From NCBI RefSeq assembly GCF_007004095.1, contig NZ_VHJK01000001.1, positions 186,001 to 250,000 on the forward strand: a stretch of DNA of 64,000 nt, in the 5' to 3' direction. Under the pieces are notes generated by a model. The model had not been told where the DNA came from and did not search any database. It saw only the letters and a list, made by a program, of their open reading frames with translations. Shown here piece after piece: positions 54,365 through 63,438 of this stretch. The translations under genes and the position numbers were made by a program. Every line of letters begins with the position of its first letter. Positions within the stretch are counted from its first letter, which is position 1. The DNA comes from Erythrobacter insulae (GTDB lineage: Bacteria > Pseudomonadota > Alphaproteobacteria > Sphingomonadales > Sphingomonadaceae).

Positions 54365-55822
54365 TCAATCAAGCGCCTTGACGATTTCCTCGACCATCTT
54401 CTTGGCGTCGGACAGCAGCATCACGGTCTGGTTCATATAGAACACATCGTTGTCCACCCCGGCATAGCCGACGCCGCCCATCGAGCGTTTGATGAAAAAT
54501 ACCTGCTTGGCCTTATCCACATCGAACACCGGCATACCGTAAATCGGAGAGCTCTTATCCGTTTTCGCCGCCGGATTTACAACGTCGTTCGCACCAATGA
54601 TGAAGGCGACATCTGCGGTTGCGAATTCAGAGTTGATATCCTCCAATTCGAACACCTTGTCATAATCCACGCTGGCTTCGGCTAGCAGCACATTCATATG
54701 ACCCGGCATACGTCCAGCCACAGGGTGGATCGCAAATTTGACCTCGATGCCCTTTTCCTCAAGCACATCGGACATCTCGCGCAGCACGTGCTGCGCCTGC
54801 GCCACCGCCATCCCGTAACCGGGGATGATGATGACCTTCTCTGCCTGCTCCAGCATAAAGGCGGCATCTTCGGCGCTGCCCTGTTTATAGGGGCGCTGTT
54901 CGCGCGGTTCGCCGCTGGCACCGCCGCTATCTTCGGCGCCAAATCCGCCTGCGATCACGCTGATGAAGCTGCGGTTCATGGCTTTACACATGATATAAGA
55001 CAGGATCGCACCCGATGAACCGACAAGCGCGCCGGTGATAATCATCGCGCTGTTGCCCAAGGTGAAGCCCATCGCCGCTGCTGCCCAGCCGGAATAGCTG
55101 TTAAGCATCGACACAACGACCGGCATATCTGCGCCGCCAATCGGGATGATCAGGAGAAAACCGATCAGGAATGCGAGCACCGTTACAGCGATGATCAAAT
55201 AGCCTTCGCCCGCACCGCCATCGGGGGACACAGCGTAGATACCGATCATCGCCAGAATGGCAGTCAGCGTGCCCAGATTGATGATGTGGCGCGCAGGCAA
55301 AAGGATCGGCGAACCGCTCATCTTGCCGGAAAGTTTCAGAAAGGCGATCACGGAACCGGAGAATGTAATCGCACCGATTGCGATCCCCAGACCCAGCTCA
55401 ATCCGGCTAACCAGCAGGATTTGATCATTCGCGTCGGTGATACCAAAGCTGGCCGGATCAAGCCACGCAGCAAGGCCCACGACAACGGCGGCCAGACCCA
55501 CAAGCGAGTGAAAACCCGCGACGAGTTCCGGCATAGAAGTCATCGCTATCTTGCGCGCCACTGTAACACCGATGATGCCGCCCAGGAAAATGGCGATCGC
55601 AATCTCTACGATATTGGCGATGTCATGCGTGATCAATGTGGTCGCAACTGCGATCAGCATCCCGATCACACCGTTGCGGTTGCCCGCACGGCTCGTGGCA
55701 GGCGATGAAAGCCCGCGCAGTGCCAGAATGAAAAACACGCCGGCGATAAGATAGGCGAGCATCGCCCAGGATGGGTTTCCGGTGACGCCGTCAGCGGCGC
55801 CTGCAAGGATGGAGAAGGTCAT
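54365..55822 (-). CDS. pntB: NAD(P)+ transhydrogenase subunit beta
   Basis: A 485-residue protein. The first 280 residues hold about nine helices; the C-terminal domain III binds NADP(H), with VIIIPGYGMAVAQAQHVLREMSDVLE, the HPVAGRMPGHMNVLLAEASV block and the FIIGANDVVNPAA and SMGGVGYAGVDNDVFY blocks. With pntA1 and pntA2 it forms the proton-driven enzyme that reduces NADP+ with NADH. It lies three bases after pntA2. Confidence 0.97.
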   Translation of the reverse strand: MTFSILAGAADGVTGNPSWAMLAYLIAGVFFILALRGLSSPATSRAGNRNGVIGMLIAVATTLITHDIANIVEIAIAIFLGGIIGVTVARKIAMTSMPELVAGFHSLVGLAAVVVGLAAWLDPASFGITDANDQILLVSRIELGLGIAIGAITFSGSVIAFLKLSGKMSGSPILLPARHIINLGTLTAILAMIGIYAVSPDGGAGEGYLIIAVTVLAFLIGFLLIIPIGGADMPVVVSMLNSYSGWAAAAMGFTLGNSAMIITGALVGSSGAILSYIMCKAMNRSFISVIAGGFGAEDSGGASGEPREQRPYKQGSAEDAAFMLEQAEKVIIIPGYGMAVAQAQHVLREMSDVLEEKGIEVKFAIHPVAGRMPGHMNVLLAEASVDYDKVFELEDINSEFATADVAFIIGANDVVNPAAKTDKSSPIYGMPVFDVDKAKQVFFIKRSMGGVGYAGVDNDVFYMNQTVMLLSDAKKMVEEIVKALD

Positions 55823-55825
55823 CTC

Positions 55826-56107
55826 TTACTTCTCCTTTTTCTTGTACATGGCGAGCATTCGTTCCGTTACGGCAAAGCCGCCGAAAATGTTGACGCTGGC
55901 CAGCACCACACCGAACAGGCCGAGATATTTGGCAACCGGGCTGCTCGCCTCGGCCGCAGCGATCAAAGCGCCCACAATGATCACAGAAGAGATCGCGTTG
56001 GTCACCGCCATCAATGGCGTGTGAAGCGCCGGCGTAACCGACCAGACCACATAATAGCCGACGAAACACGCCAGCACGAAAATCGAGAGAATGCTGATGA
56101 AATCCAC
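55826..56107 (-). CDS. pntA2: NAD(P)+ transhydrogenase alpha subunit, membrane part
   Basis: A 93-residue membrane subunit with three to four helices. FVGYYVVWSVTPALHTPLMAVTNAISSVIIVGAL is the family signature, and the C-terminus VLASVNIFGGFAVTERMLAMY leads to domain III docking. The alpha subunit is split as in Rhodospirillum. It lies three bases after pntA1 and three before pntB. Confidence 0.96.
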   Translation of the reverse strand: MDFISILSIFVLACFVGYYVVWSVTPALHTPLMAVTNAISSVIIVGALIAAAEASSPVAKYLGLFGVVLASVNIFGGFAVTERMLAMYKKKEK

Positions 56108-56110
56108 GGA

Positions 56111-57235
56111 TCAGGCCCCCTTCAGCCGCTCGTTAACAATATCGCCGTCCTTGGTCAGACGGATAGCGTCCCCGATCTCTTCATCGAGTACAGGTTTGCC
56201 TGCTTCCTTGTCCCAGAAGGCGCTGAGGAAGTTGAAATGGTTGCGCGCGAACAGCGCCGATGCGTCAGCCGCGAGATGCGCGGGCGTATTGGCGTAACCG
56301 ATGATTTTTACGCCATGCTTTTCGACGACTTCATCGGGTTTTGATCCCTCCACGTTACCGCCTTGGGCAACTGCAAGGTCAAAGATCACACTGCCGGGCT
56401 TCATTGTCGCGATTTGCGCGTCGGTGACCAGAACAGGTGCTGCCCGGCCCGGGATCAAAGCCGTAGTGATAACGATATCTTGTTTGGCGATGTGCTCGGA
56501 AACCAGCTTGGCCTGAGCGGCCTTGTACTCGTCGCTCATTTCGGTCGCGTATCCGCCGGAGCCTTCGCCTTCGATGCCGGCCACTTCTTCAACGAAAATC
56601 GCTTTTGCGCCGAGGCTTTGGATTTGCTCTTTTGTAGCGGAACGGACGTCGGTGGCAGAGACCTGCGCCCCGAGGCGTTTGGCTGTGGCAATCGCCTGAA
56701 GGCCGGCAACGCCGACGCCCATGATGAAACAGCGCGCGGCTTGTACTGTGCCGGCGGCAGTCATCATCATCGGAAACGCGCGGCCATACACATCGGCGGA
56801 ATGAACAACCGATTTGTAGCCTGCAAGATTGGATTGGCTGGATAGAACATCCATGCTCTGCGCCCGCGTGATGCGCGGCATAAACTCCATCGAAAGCGCT
56901 TCATAGCCCGCTTTCGCATAGGCTTCTAACAGGTCCGTCTTGGTAAAAGGATCAAACAACGCGGCGACCCATGCCCCGGCCTTTGCGCCTTTCAGAACGG
57001 CAACTTCCGGTGCTTGAATGCCAAGGACAATATCCGCATCTTTCACCGTAGCTTTCGCATCGCCGATAATCGCGCCGGCATCGGCGTAGGCGTCATCAGT
57101 AAAGGCGGCATGCGCGCCGGCTCCGGATTCAACAGCGAATTCATTGCCAAGAGCGATGAATTTTTTGACCGTTTCAGGTGAAGCCGCAACGCGGGTTTCC
57201 CCCGGTGCGCGTTCTTTTAGGACAGCGATTTTCAC
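56111..57235 (-). CDS. pntA1: NAD(P)+ transhydrogenase alpha subunit, soluble part
   Basis: A 374-residue NAD(H)-binding subunit. The N-terminal KIAVLKERAPGETRVAASPETVKKF, the SMEFMPRITRAQSMDVLSSQSNLAGYKSV block, the dinucleotide site FIMGVGVAGLQAIATAKRLGAQVSATDVR and IVITTALIPGRAAPVLVT are typical of AlaDH/PntA. It is the first gene of the split pntA1-pntA2-pntB operon and lies 17 bases downstream of a tiny oxidase subunit gene. Confidence 0.96.
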   Translation of the reverse strand: MKIAVLKERAPGETRVAASPETVKKFIALGNEFAVESGAGAHAAFTDDAYADAGAIIGDAKATVKDADIVLGIQAPEVAVLKGAKAGAWVAALFDPFTKTDLLEAYAKAGYEALSMEFMPRITRAQSMDVLSSQSNLAGYKSVVHSADVYGRAFPMMMTAAGTVQAARCFIMGVGVAGLQAIATAKRLGAQVSATDVRSATKEQIQSLGAKAIFVEEVAGIEGEGSGGYATEMSDEYKAAQAKLVSEHIAKQDIVITTALIPGRAAPVLVTDAQIATMKPGSVIFDLAVAQGGNVEGSKPDEVVEKHGVKIIGYANTPAHLAADASALFARNHFNFLSAFWDKEAGKPVLDEEIGDAIRLTKDGDIVNERLKGA

Positions 57236-57251
57236 GTGGTTTTATCTGCCT

Positions 57252-57374
57252 TTAGTCGGCGATCAGCGTAATAACGAACAAAGTGATGATCGCGATGAGT
57301 GGCACGGCCCATTTCAGCACGCCCATAAAGCTGCTGTAGGTTGCCCGTGCTTTTTCGATGTCGTTCGTAGCCAT
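57252..57374 (-). CDS. aa3-type cytochrome oxidase subunit IV-like microprotein
   Basis: A 40-residue single-helix protein: MATNDIEKARATYSSFMGVL then KWAVPLIAIITLFVITLIAD. It matches the bacterial aa3 oxidase subunit IV family (COX4_pro_2): a polar head with TYxSFxxxxKW, then one transmembrane helix. GGGAG is about eight bases before the ATG. It lies 16 bases upstream of pntA1 on the same strand, so it is probably co-transcribed with the transhydrogenase. No other oxidase subunit is in the window. Confidence 0.85.
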   Translation of the reverse strand: MATNDIEKARATYSSFMGVLKWAVPLIAIITLFVITLIAD

Positions 57375-57624
57375 GGCTATGATGCTCCCGTTTGATCCCT
57401 AACGTCGAACCCGGCAGAAAGTTGCCGGAAAAATGTGTTTGATGCCCGTATCGCGACAAACGCCTTCACTCAAGCCCGCTTTCATCATCCGGCAAAAGTG
57501 GCTTTGCAAAATCTTCAGCAAGCCAATCAGCCTTAACATCGTCTTTACTCCGCCACCCTATGACAGTCCGACGTTTCACCCTGGGACGATTGCCGGGGAG
57601 GGTAAAGGACACTTGGGCCAGCCT

Positions 57625-59094
57625 ATGTCTGACATGGATTCGCACCTAGAGGCGCAGCCGGATGACCAGCACGCAGACCGCGATGCGATGCGTCTGGTTA
57701 TGCTGATTGATGATGAACCGGCGCAAAGCCGTTTGATCTCTGCCATTGCGGCGCGTGATGGATGGCGAACAATTGTGGCGCCTGATCCCGAAACAGCGAT
57801 TGCGATGCTCGGCACGCGCGAAGGTATGCAGTTATCGGCAATTCTGCTGGATCAGTGGGTGCCGGGCGATGATGCCTGCTCTTTGATCGCCGAGCTGAAA
57901 AGTCGCCGTCCCGCGCTGCCGATTCTTATGCTCACCACCAGCGCATCACCGCTTTTGGCGGTGGAAGCCATGCGTGCCGGTGCCAGCGATTATTTGGTCA
58001 AACCAGTTTCACCCGACCGCTTGATGGAAGCTTTGCGAAGCGTCACCACGCGCGAAAGTCCGCGCGATGAGTTGGCACCGCTGACAGAAAAAATGTCAGC
58101 CAGCCTCGATTTCGACGCGATGATCGGCACGGCGCCCAAATTCCGCACCGCTCTGGCTCAGGCGGCAAAGGCCGCGCGCGGCCATAGCCATACCGTGATC
58201 GAAGGCGAATCCGGCACTGGTAAAGAGATGCTGATGCGCGCCATGCATGCCGCCAGCCCTCGTTCAAAAGAACCGCTGCGCATTATCAATGTCGCCGCCG
58301 TTCCTCCCAATTCGATTGAATCGGTCCTGTTCGGGCACGAACCGAATGCCTTCCCAGGAGCATTTGATCGCCAGATCGGTGCGTTGCAGCACTGCGATGG
58401 CGGCACTTTGGTGCTGGACGAAATTGATCGCCTGACACCGGAGCTGCAATCCAGGCTCGCCGAGGTTTTCGTGAGCGGGATTGTCCGGCCTGTGGGCGCG
58501 GCACACGGTTTCCGTGTCGATGTGCGCATCATGTGTGCCACCAATATCAGTTTGCCCGTGTTGGTAGAGGCAGGCCATTTTGATGCCAGCCTTGCTGAAA
58601 AACTCAGCTCCACCCGGATCACTTTGCCGCCTCTACGAGAGCGCACTGGAGACATCCCTGCCCTTGCCCGCCATTTCCTTGGCCGGATCGGGGAACAGCC
58701 CGGCCTGCAACACCTTTCCGTGTCCGAAAGCGCCCTCACCCTGCTTTCTGCTTATGATTGGCCTGGGAATGTTCGGCAGCTGCAATCCGTTTTGTTCCGG
58801 GCGGCTGTTTATTGCGAAGGTCAGACGCTTTCGGCCGACAGCTTTCCGCAGCTATTGGAAATGCTTGGCGAGATTGAAAACGATCCTCTCTCAAGCGCGC
58901 ATGAAGGCGTGGGCGTGATGCTATACACCGAAGACGGCAATTTGCGCCCGCTCGAAGAGATTGAAGCCGATGTCATCCGGCTTGCAATCGGCCATTATCG
59001 CGGTCGCATGACAGAGGTCGCGCGCAGGCTCGGCATCGGTCGTTCGACATTGTATCGCAAGCTTTCCGATCTCGGGATCGACAACGCCGCTTGA
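57625..59094 (+). CDS. NtrC-like response regulator with degenerate GAFTGA loop
   Basis: A 489-residue regulator. Receiver domain 25-140 has the acidic pair D29-D30, phospho-acceptor D76 (ILLDQWVPG), T104-T105 and K126. The AAA+ domain 160-395 has Walker A GESGTGK (194-200) and Walker B TLVLDEID (261-268), with WPGNVRQLQ near 379. The sigma-54 contact loop GAFTGA is replaced by NAFPGA (241-246). The C-terminal Fis helix-turn-helix is at 463-482. ATG 57625 is used; a TTG at 57613 closer to AAGGA is an alternative. No histidine kinase is adjacent. Confidence 0.85.
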   Translation: MSDMDSHLEAQPDDQHADRDAMRLVMLIDDEPAQSRLISAIAARDGWRTIVAPDPETAIAMLGTREGMQLSAILLDQWVPGDDACSLIAELKSRRPALPILMLTTSASPLLAVEAMRAGASDYLVKPVSPDRLMEALRSVTTRESPRDELAPLTEKMSASLDFDAMIGTAPKFRTALAQAAKAARGHSHTVIEGESGTGKEMLMRAMHAASPRSKEPLRIINVAAVPPNSIESVLFGHEPNAFPGAFDRQIGALQHCDGGTLVLDEIDRLTPELQSRLAEVFVSGIVRPVGAAHGFRVDVRIMCATNISLPVLVEAGHFDASLAEKLSSTRITLPPLRERTGDIPALARHFLGRIGEQPGLQHLSVSESALTLLSAYDWPGNVRQLQSVLFRAAVYCEGQTLSADSFPQLLEMLGEIENDPLSSAHEGVGVMLYTEDGNLRPLEEIEADVIRLAIGHYRGRMTEVARRLGIGRSTLYRKLSDLGIDNAA

Positions 59095-59126
59095 TCGCCA
59101 AGTATGATCCGCCTAGCGGTTCGTAC

Positions 59127-59885
59127 ATGCAAACCATTCAAGATTTCAAAGACCGCACCGCTCTTGTCACAGGGGCCGGGTCCGGCATCGGTGCCGCTTG
59201 CGCCAAAGCGCTGGCAGCGCGAGGCGCCAAAAAACTGTTCCTTGTTGATGTGAATGAAAGCGGACTGGATGCGCTGGATCTCGATTGTGAGACGGTGCAT
59301 GTCATCGGCAGCGTCGCTGAAGAAACGCTTTGGGATCAATTGGAGCCGCAGCTTGCCGGGCTGGATCATGCAATCGCGAACGCAGGAGTTGGCGGGCACG
59401 GACAGATTGCCGCGCTCGATTTTGCAGAATGGCGCCGTGTAATGGACGTCAACCTTGACGGGGTATTTCTCACGATGCGCAGCGCCATGCGCGCTATGAA
59501 GGAAAATGGTGGCAGCGCGGTAATCACATCGTCTTCCACCGGCCTGAAACCCATCGCGGGCATTGGCCCGTATGGTGTAGCCAAAGCCGCCGTCTCGCAC
59601 ATGACCCGTATCGCCGCACTGGAAGGCGCGCCCCATAACATTCGCGTCAATGCCATTGCTCCGGGCGGCGTAGACACAGCGATCTGGGAAAGTTCGGACG
59701 ATTTCAAACGCTCCGTCGAAACCGCCGGGCGTGATGCAACCATCAAGAATATGGCAAGCACCACGCCGCTCGGCCGTTTTGCAACCTCCGAAGAGATTGC
59801 GGACAATATCCTGTATATGCTGTCCGACGCAGGGTCGAACCTGACCGGGCACGTGCTTGTATCTGACGGCGGTTTTACGCTTTAG
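59127..59885 (+). CDS. Short-chain dehydrogenase/reductase
   Basis: A 252-residue classical SDR. Motifs: TGAGSGIGAACAKAL nucleotide site, NAGVGGHG, catalytic Ser in VITSSSTGL, YGVAK (Tyr and Lys), NAIAPGGVDT and the terminal LTGHVLVSDGGFTL. ATG 59127 is preferred to an upstream TTG. It lies 32 bases after the NtrC-like gene on the same strand and may be co-transcribed. Cofactor preference cannot be set with confidence; the D in LVDVNESG favours NAD(H). Substrate unknown. Confidence 0.92.
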   Translation: MQTIQDFKDRTALVTGAGSGIGAACAKALAARGAKKLFLVDVNESGLDALDLDCETVHVIGSVAEETLWDQLEPQLAGLDHAIANAGVGGHGQIAALDFAEWRRVMDVNLDGVFLTMRSAMRAMKENGGSAVITSSSTGLKPIAGIGPYGVAKAAVSHMTRIAALEGAPHNIRVNAIAPGGVDTAIWESSDDFKRSVETAGRDATIKNMASTTPLGRFATSEEIADNILYMLSDAGSNLTGHVLVSDGGFTL

Positions 59886-59888
59886 CCG

Positions 59889-61130
59889 TTACCAGGACGC
59901 TGTTTGGGATACGCGAACTTCGCCTTCGCTGCCGCGCATGCTCATCGTGAATGTCTTGGCCGACCAATCGATCTCGACCAGCCCAAAGTTTTCTTCGGAG
60001 ATGAAATCGGTCAAACGCTTCGGATCGGGTTCGCGAGCGGTGTTGCGTTCGGTTGAGGAAAACGAATAGTTCAGCGAAGAGCTGGTCAGCTCCCACAATT
60101 TCTCGCCATCAGCCGCCTCGGGTGTGTCGGCATAAATGCCGCCGGCATGACGATCGCCTGACAGCATGACCAGACCGCTTTCTTCGCGCGCGGCCAGCAT
60201 TTCATAAAGCCGTTCACGCTGCAGCGGCAGAGCCTCCCAGCTTTCATAATTATGCGCGTCGGTGATCACCTGAATTGAGGAGACGAGAACCCGCAAATCG
60301 GCAGGCTTCGCCAATTCCTGCTGCAACCATTCCCATTGCGCCTTGCCCAGCATCGTTTTCGAGGCGTCGCTGCTTGGCTTGTACGGCCCCAGCGGCGGGC
60401 GTTCGGGAGTGTATTCCATAGTTTCAAGATCGCTGCGGAAAAACCGGGTATCCAGCATAATCACCTGCGTGACTTTACCATCAGTTCCGAACATCCGGCT
60501 TTCATAGATACCGGGGCGGGATTGCACCTCTTCGGATGCGCCCCAGAATGTTTCAAAGATTGTTTCCGACCATTTGCGGAACGTGAAATTAGCGCCGCCA
60601 TCATTGAACCCGTAATCATGATCGTCCCATGTGATCATCATCGGGATTTTCGCGCGAAATTCGGCCAGTTCAGGCGTTTCGGCCTGCGTTTTATAAGCAT
60701 TGCGAAGCGATGTCAGCGCGGCATCCCCGCTCCACCCCTGATCGCCATAATTGTTATCACCAATGAACAGGAAAAGATCGGGATTGGTGGCCGCAATCTG
60801 AGCCCACATATGCTGCGACCGTGATTGATGGTTGCAGCTGCCAAAAGCGAGGCGCGTAATGGTCGCATCGGAAGCCAATGTGACATTGGCAGGCGCAACC
60901 GGCAGATCAACGCGCGGTTTCAGTTTCGCGTAATACGCATCCAGCAGGTCTTCGGCATAGATCGGCACATGCCCATCCCCGTGCATGTCCATGTGCATGT
61001 TTTGATGCGTTTGGGCTTGCTGCGTTTTGCCCTCTTTTGCTGAGTGGTCATCTGCCGAAAGCGGCGCGGCGATGAAAACTGCGGCTGCTGAAATAGCAGC
61101 TGAGGTGGCAAAAAGGCGGAAACGGCGCAT
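59889..61130 (-). CDS. PhoD-like metallophosphatase, exported
   Basis: A 413-residue exported phosphatase of the PhoD group. Signal peptide 1-26 (ends PLSA). A His/Met-rich stretch follows (HQNMHMDMHGDGH). Metal-site blocks are AFGSCNHQSRSQHMW, FLFIGDNNYGDQGWSG, MITWDDHDYGFNDGG and LSGDRHAGGIYAD. It would hydrolyse phosphodiesters or monoesters in the periplasm. ATG 61130 has GGAGTGAG upstream. It converges on the SDR gene with a three-base gap. Confidence 0.9.
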   Translation of the reverse strand: MRRFRLFATSAAISAAAVFIAAPLSADDHSAKEGKTQQAQTHQNMHMDMHGDGHVPIYAEDLLDAYYAKLKPRVDLPVAPANVTLASDATITRLAFGSCNHQSRSQHMWAQIAATNPDLFLFIGDNNYGDQGWSGDAALTSLRNAYKTQAETPELAEFRAKIPMMITWDDHDYGFNDGGANFTFRKWSETIFETFWGASEEVQSRPGIYESRMFGTDGKVTQVIMLDTRFFRSDLETMEYTPERPPLGPYKPSSDASKTMLGKAQWEWLQQELAKPADLRVLVSSIQVITDAHNYESWEALPLQRERLYEMLAAREESGLVMLSGDRHAGGIYADTPEAADGEKLWELTSSSLNYSFSSTERNTAREPDPKRLTDFISEENFGLVEIDWSAKTFTMSMRGSEGEVRVSQTASW

Positions 61131-61207
61131 GGACTCACTCCGGAAATCGATCACTGACTAAGGCTATGCGATCTCCATGACGAATTCGCGACGATTGCAC
61201 AAACGCC

Positions 61208-61241
61208 AATCCCTTCCCTTGCCATCGCAAAGGAAGGGATT
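61208..61241. repeat. Perfect 10-bp inverted repeat
   Basis: AATCCCTTCC (61208-61217) and GGAAGGGATT (61232-61241) pair exactly with a 14-base loop. It is 35 bases after the stop of the outer-membrane protein gene (minus strand) and may end that transcript, but there is no T run. Confidence 0.55.
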
Positions 61242-61275
61242 GAAAGTTCAACATCCGCAAATGTGCAATGCGTGA

Positions 61276-62046
61276 TCAGAATCGGTAGCGCACGCCGGCA
61301 AAGCCTGAAACGGTTTCATACCGGCCTTCAAGATCGGCATTAAAGGCATCGTTCCCGCCTGCAATAAACCGTCGTTCAAAATCGAGACCGCTGACACGTT
61401 GATAGCGAATACTGGTTTCAAGTTCGATAGTATCGGTCAGCTTGAACCCGAGCCCGACATTGCTGTGCAGCACAAGACCGCTATCGCTTCCCGTTGCGGC
61501 AAAAGTCGGCGCGGTGGCGATTCCATTATTGGGGAAATAGACCGCGTTCAAATCAACATCTGCAATCCCGATTCCCCCGCCTGTGAATGGAACAACAGTC
61601 TGTGTGTCGGACCATCGAATTTCCGACCGGTAATTCAAAGTAAAAGTGTTGATGTCGGCATCGCCGGCAAAAGTCTGGTTGCCGCCATTTAAAGCACCGC
61701 CGGAAACATCTGCGCTGGCATTGGAATATTCCAGTTCGATCGACGGCTGAAAAATGCCCAGAAACCTTGTGCCAAACCGGTATCCGATAGCGCCCGCAAA
61801 GGTGAAATCATCATCAAATTCGACATCGACAATCGCCGGTGCGCCAGCGGATCCCGGCGAAGGGGCCTCGGGTGCCTGTACACCATCGAACGTCGCATCC
61901 GTCGGCGAGGTTACACCCGCTTTCACCGCAACAAAGAATCCGGCGTCACTGCCTTTATCCTCGTCTTGCGCCATCGCAGCGGCAGGCATGGCGGCAACGA
62001 AGCCAAGGATGAGCAGGTTGGCGGGCGCACGGAAATAGGCTGGCAT
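61276..62046 (-). CDS. Outer-membrane beta-barrel protein
   Basis: A 256-residue small barrel protein. The signal peptide ends AAAMAQ (about residue 26). The mature part has alternating strands (GFFVAVKAGVTSP, FTFAGAIGYRFG, SIELEYSNASAD, VPFTGGGIGIADVDLNAV, VLHSNVGLGFKLTDTIELETSIRYQ) and ends GFAGVRYRF with a terminal Phe. It is of the OmpA/OprF-like N-terminal barrel type. Function is not evident. Confidence 0.85.
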   Translation of the reverse strand: MPAYFRAPANLLILGFVAAMPAAAMAQDEDKGSDAGFFVAVKAGVTSPTDATFDGVQAPEAPSPGSAGAPAIVDVEFDDDFTFAGAIGYRFGTRFLGIFQPSIELEYSNASADVSGGALNGGNQTFAGDADINTFTLNYRSEIRWSDTQTVVPFTGGGIGIADVDLNAVYFPNNGIATAPTFAATGSDSGLVLHSNVGLGFKLTDTIELETSIRYQRVSGLDFERRFIAGGNDAFNADLEGRYETVSGFAGVRYRF

Positions 62047-62076
62047 AAATACCTCTTGTCGATCAGGGAATGAAGA

Positions 62077-62121
62077 TGACCCGCGCCAGCAGGGGTTTAG
62101 GGGGGGGTGCAGCGCGGGTCA
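62077..62121 (-). repeat. Stem-loop after folP
   Basis: TGACCCGCGC (62077-62086) and GCGCGGGTCA (62112-62121) form a perfect 10-bp stem around a G-rich 25-base loop. It lies 52 bases downstream of the folP stop on the minus strand and may end that transcript, though no clear T run follows. Confidence 0.5.
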
Positions 62122-62172
62122 CAAGGACATTCGCAGCAGCACGATTGTTCGTTACAATTCAGGTAAAGTTTT

Positions 62173-63288
62173 TTAAAACTGCGGTAACTGCGCAAAATCG
62201 GTAAGCGCGCTATCGCGCATTCCGCGCCAGACATTGCGCGCCTGAACGGTCTCTTTAACATCATGCACACGCAAAAGATGAACGCCTGCGTCCATCCCCT
62301 TTGTCGCGAGGGAAATTGACCCGCCAAGCCGCTCATGCGCGGCCTCTTCTTTCGAAAGCGCGCCAATCATCCGTTTCCGGCTGACGCCCAAAAGCAGCGG
62401 GCTGCCGAGCGCATGAAACAGCGGCAAGGCGTTAATCAGAGCAAGATTGTCCGCCAGAGTTTTGCCAAACCCGATCCCCGGATCAAGGATTATGCGATCC
62501 TCGGCAATACCGCCTGCAATGCCGCGTTCACGCGCTGATTTGAGGAAATCGAATACGTCGCTGACGATATCGAGATACTCGGCGCCTTCGTGTAAATCGT
62601 CACCAGTGCCGGGCGCATGCATCACAATGACCGGGCATTGCATGTTGGCGACCAGTTCAAGCGAGCGCGGATCATAGCGCAGCGCGGATACATCATTCGC
62701 GATATGCGCGCCGGCGTTCAAAGCAGCCTCTAGAACGCCTGCCCGGCGGGTATCCACGCTGATCACAGCGCCCATTTCGGCGCAGTATTCAACCGCAGGA
62801 AGAACGCGGTCTTTCTCATCCCCCTCCCACGTCGCAGCGGCGCCCGGGCGGGTGCTTTCTCCGCCAATGTCGATAATCGCAGCGCCTGCTTCGATCATGG
62901 CGGCGGCATGGGCGCGGCCAGCATCTGGCTTTTCCAGAAATTCGCCGCCATCGCTGAAACTGTCAGGGGTTACGTTGAGCACACCCATGATTTGCGGCTG
63001 ATCAAGGCGGATGGTGCGTTCGCCCAGTTTAATCGGCGCATGCACCTTTTGCAGGTTCGCCCATTGGCGCTGCGCTTCGGCGGCGAGGCCATCATCAAGC
63101 CCGCTCAGAGCCTCATCGAGCCCGCGCGCACCGAATAACCGGCGATCGGTCACAGCGCCGCCTTCACGCAGTACCAGCGCAAAGCGGCTGGCATAGACCA
63201 TCGAACCGGCCAATCGGATCGCCGCGCCATCCTCAGCCTGCGGGCCAGATGCAAATGCGATGGGGTGGATGTAAACAGATGCAGTCAT
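62173..63288 (-). CDS. folP: Dihydropteroate synthase
   Basis: A 371-residue folate enzyme joining p-aminobenzoate and hydroxymethyl-dihydropterin diphosphate. The pterin site MGVLNVTPDSFSDGGEFL is near residue 99, followed by AAAMIEAGAAIIDIGGESTRPGA, VISVDTRRAGVLEAAL, ANDVSALRYDP, PVIVMHAPGT and DPGIGFGKTLADNLALINAL; the terminal VHDVKETVQARNV is also typical. The N-terminal 95 residues are an extension beyond the usual 280, seen in several alphaproteobacteria. The AbgT-type transporter in the window could feed related folate metabolism. Confidence 0.96.
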   Translation of the reverse strand: MTASVYIHPIAFASGPQAEDGAAIRLAGSMVYASRFALVLREGGAVTDRRLFGARGLDEALSGLDDGLAAEAQRQWANLQKVHAPIKLGERTIRLDQPQIMGVLNVTPDSFSDGGEFLEKPDAGRAHAAAMIEAGAAIIDIGGESTRPGAAATWEGDEKDRVLPAVEYCAEMGAVISVDTRRAGVLEAALNAGAHIANDVSALRYDPRSLELVANMQCPVIVMHAPGTGDDLHEGAEYLDIVSDVFDFLKSARERGIAGGIAEDRIILDPGIGFGKTLADNLALINALPLFHALGSPLLLGVSRKRMIGALSKEEAAHERLGGSISLATKGMDAGVHLLRVHDVKETVQARNVWRGMRDSALTDFAQLPQF

Positions 63289-63378
63289 TGGTTCAGGCCT
63301 GATGATAGATCGAGACTATAAGCATTAGCAGCGCAGCCCGGTCTGAACAGTATGATGCATCGGCGTTTGCACATATGA

Positions 63379-63410
63379 AAAAGGACCGCGCATCGCGGCG
63401 CGGCCCTTTT
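63379..63410 (-). terminator. Rho-independent terminator after the second outer-membrane protein gene
   Basis: On the minus strand AAAAGGGCCGCGC pairs with GCGCGGTCCTTTT with one wobble, and a TTTTT run follows. It is 28 bases after the stop at 63439 and separates that gene from folP. Confidence 0.82.
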
Positions 63411-63438
63411 CCCGATCGTTTAACCAGTCTGCTCTGCG

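Noticed and set aside
57375..57624. N-terminal extension of the NtrC-like regulator back to 57433
   Set aside because: The extra 64 residues resemble no receiver-domain start and cover the divergent promoter region of the oxidase microgene.
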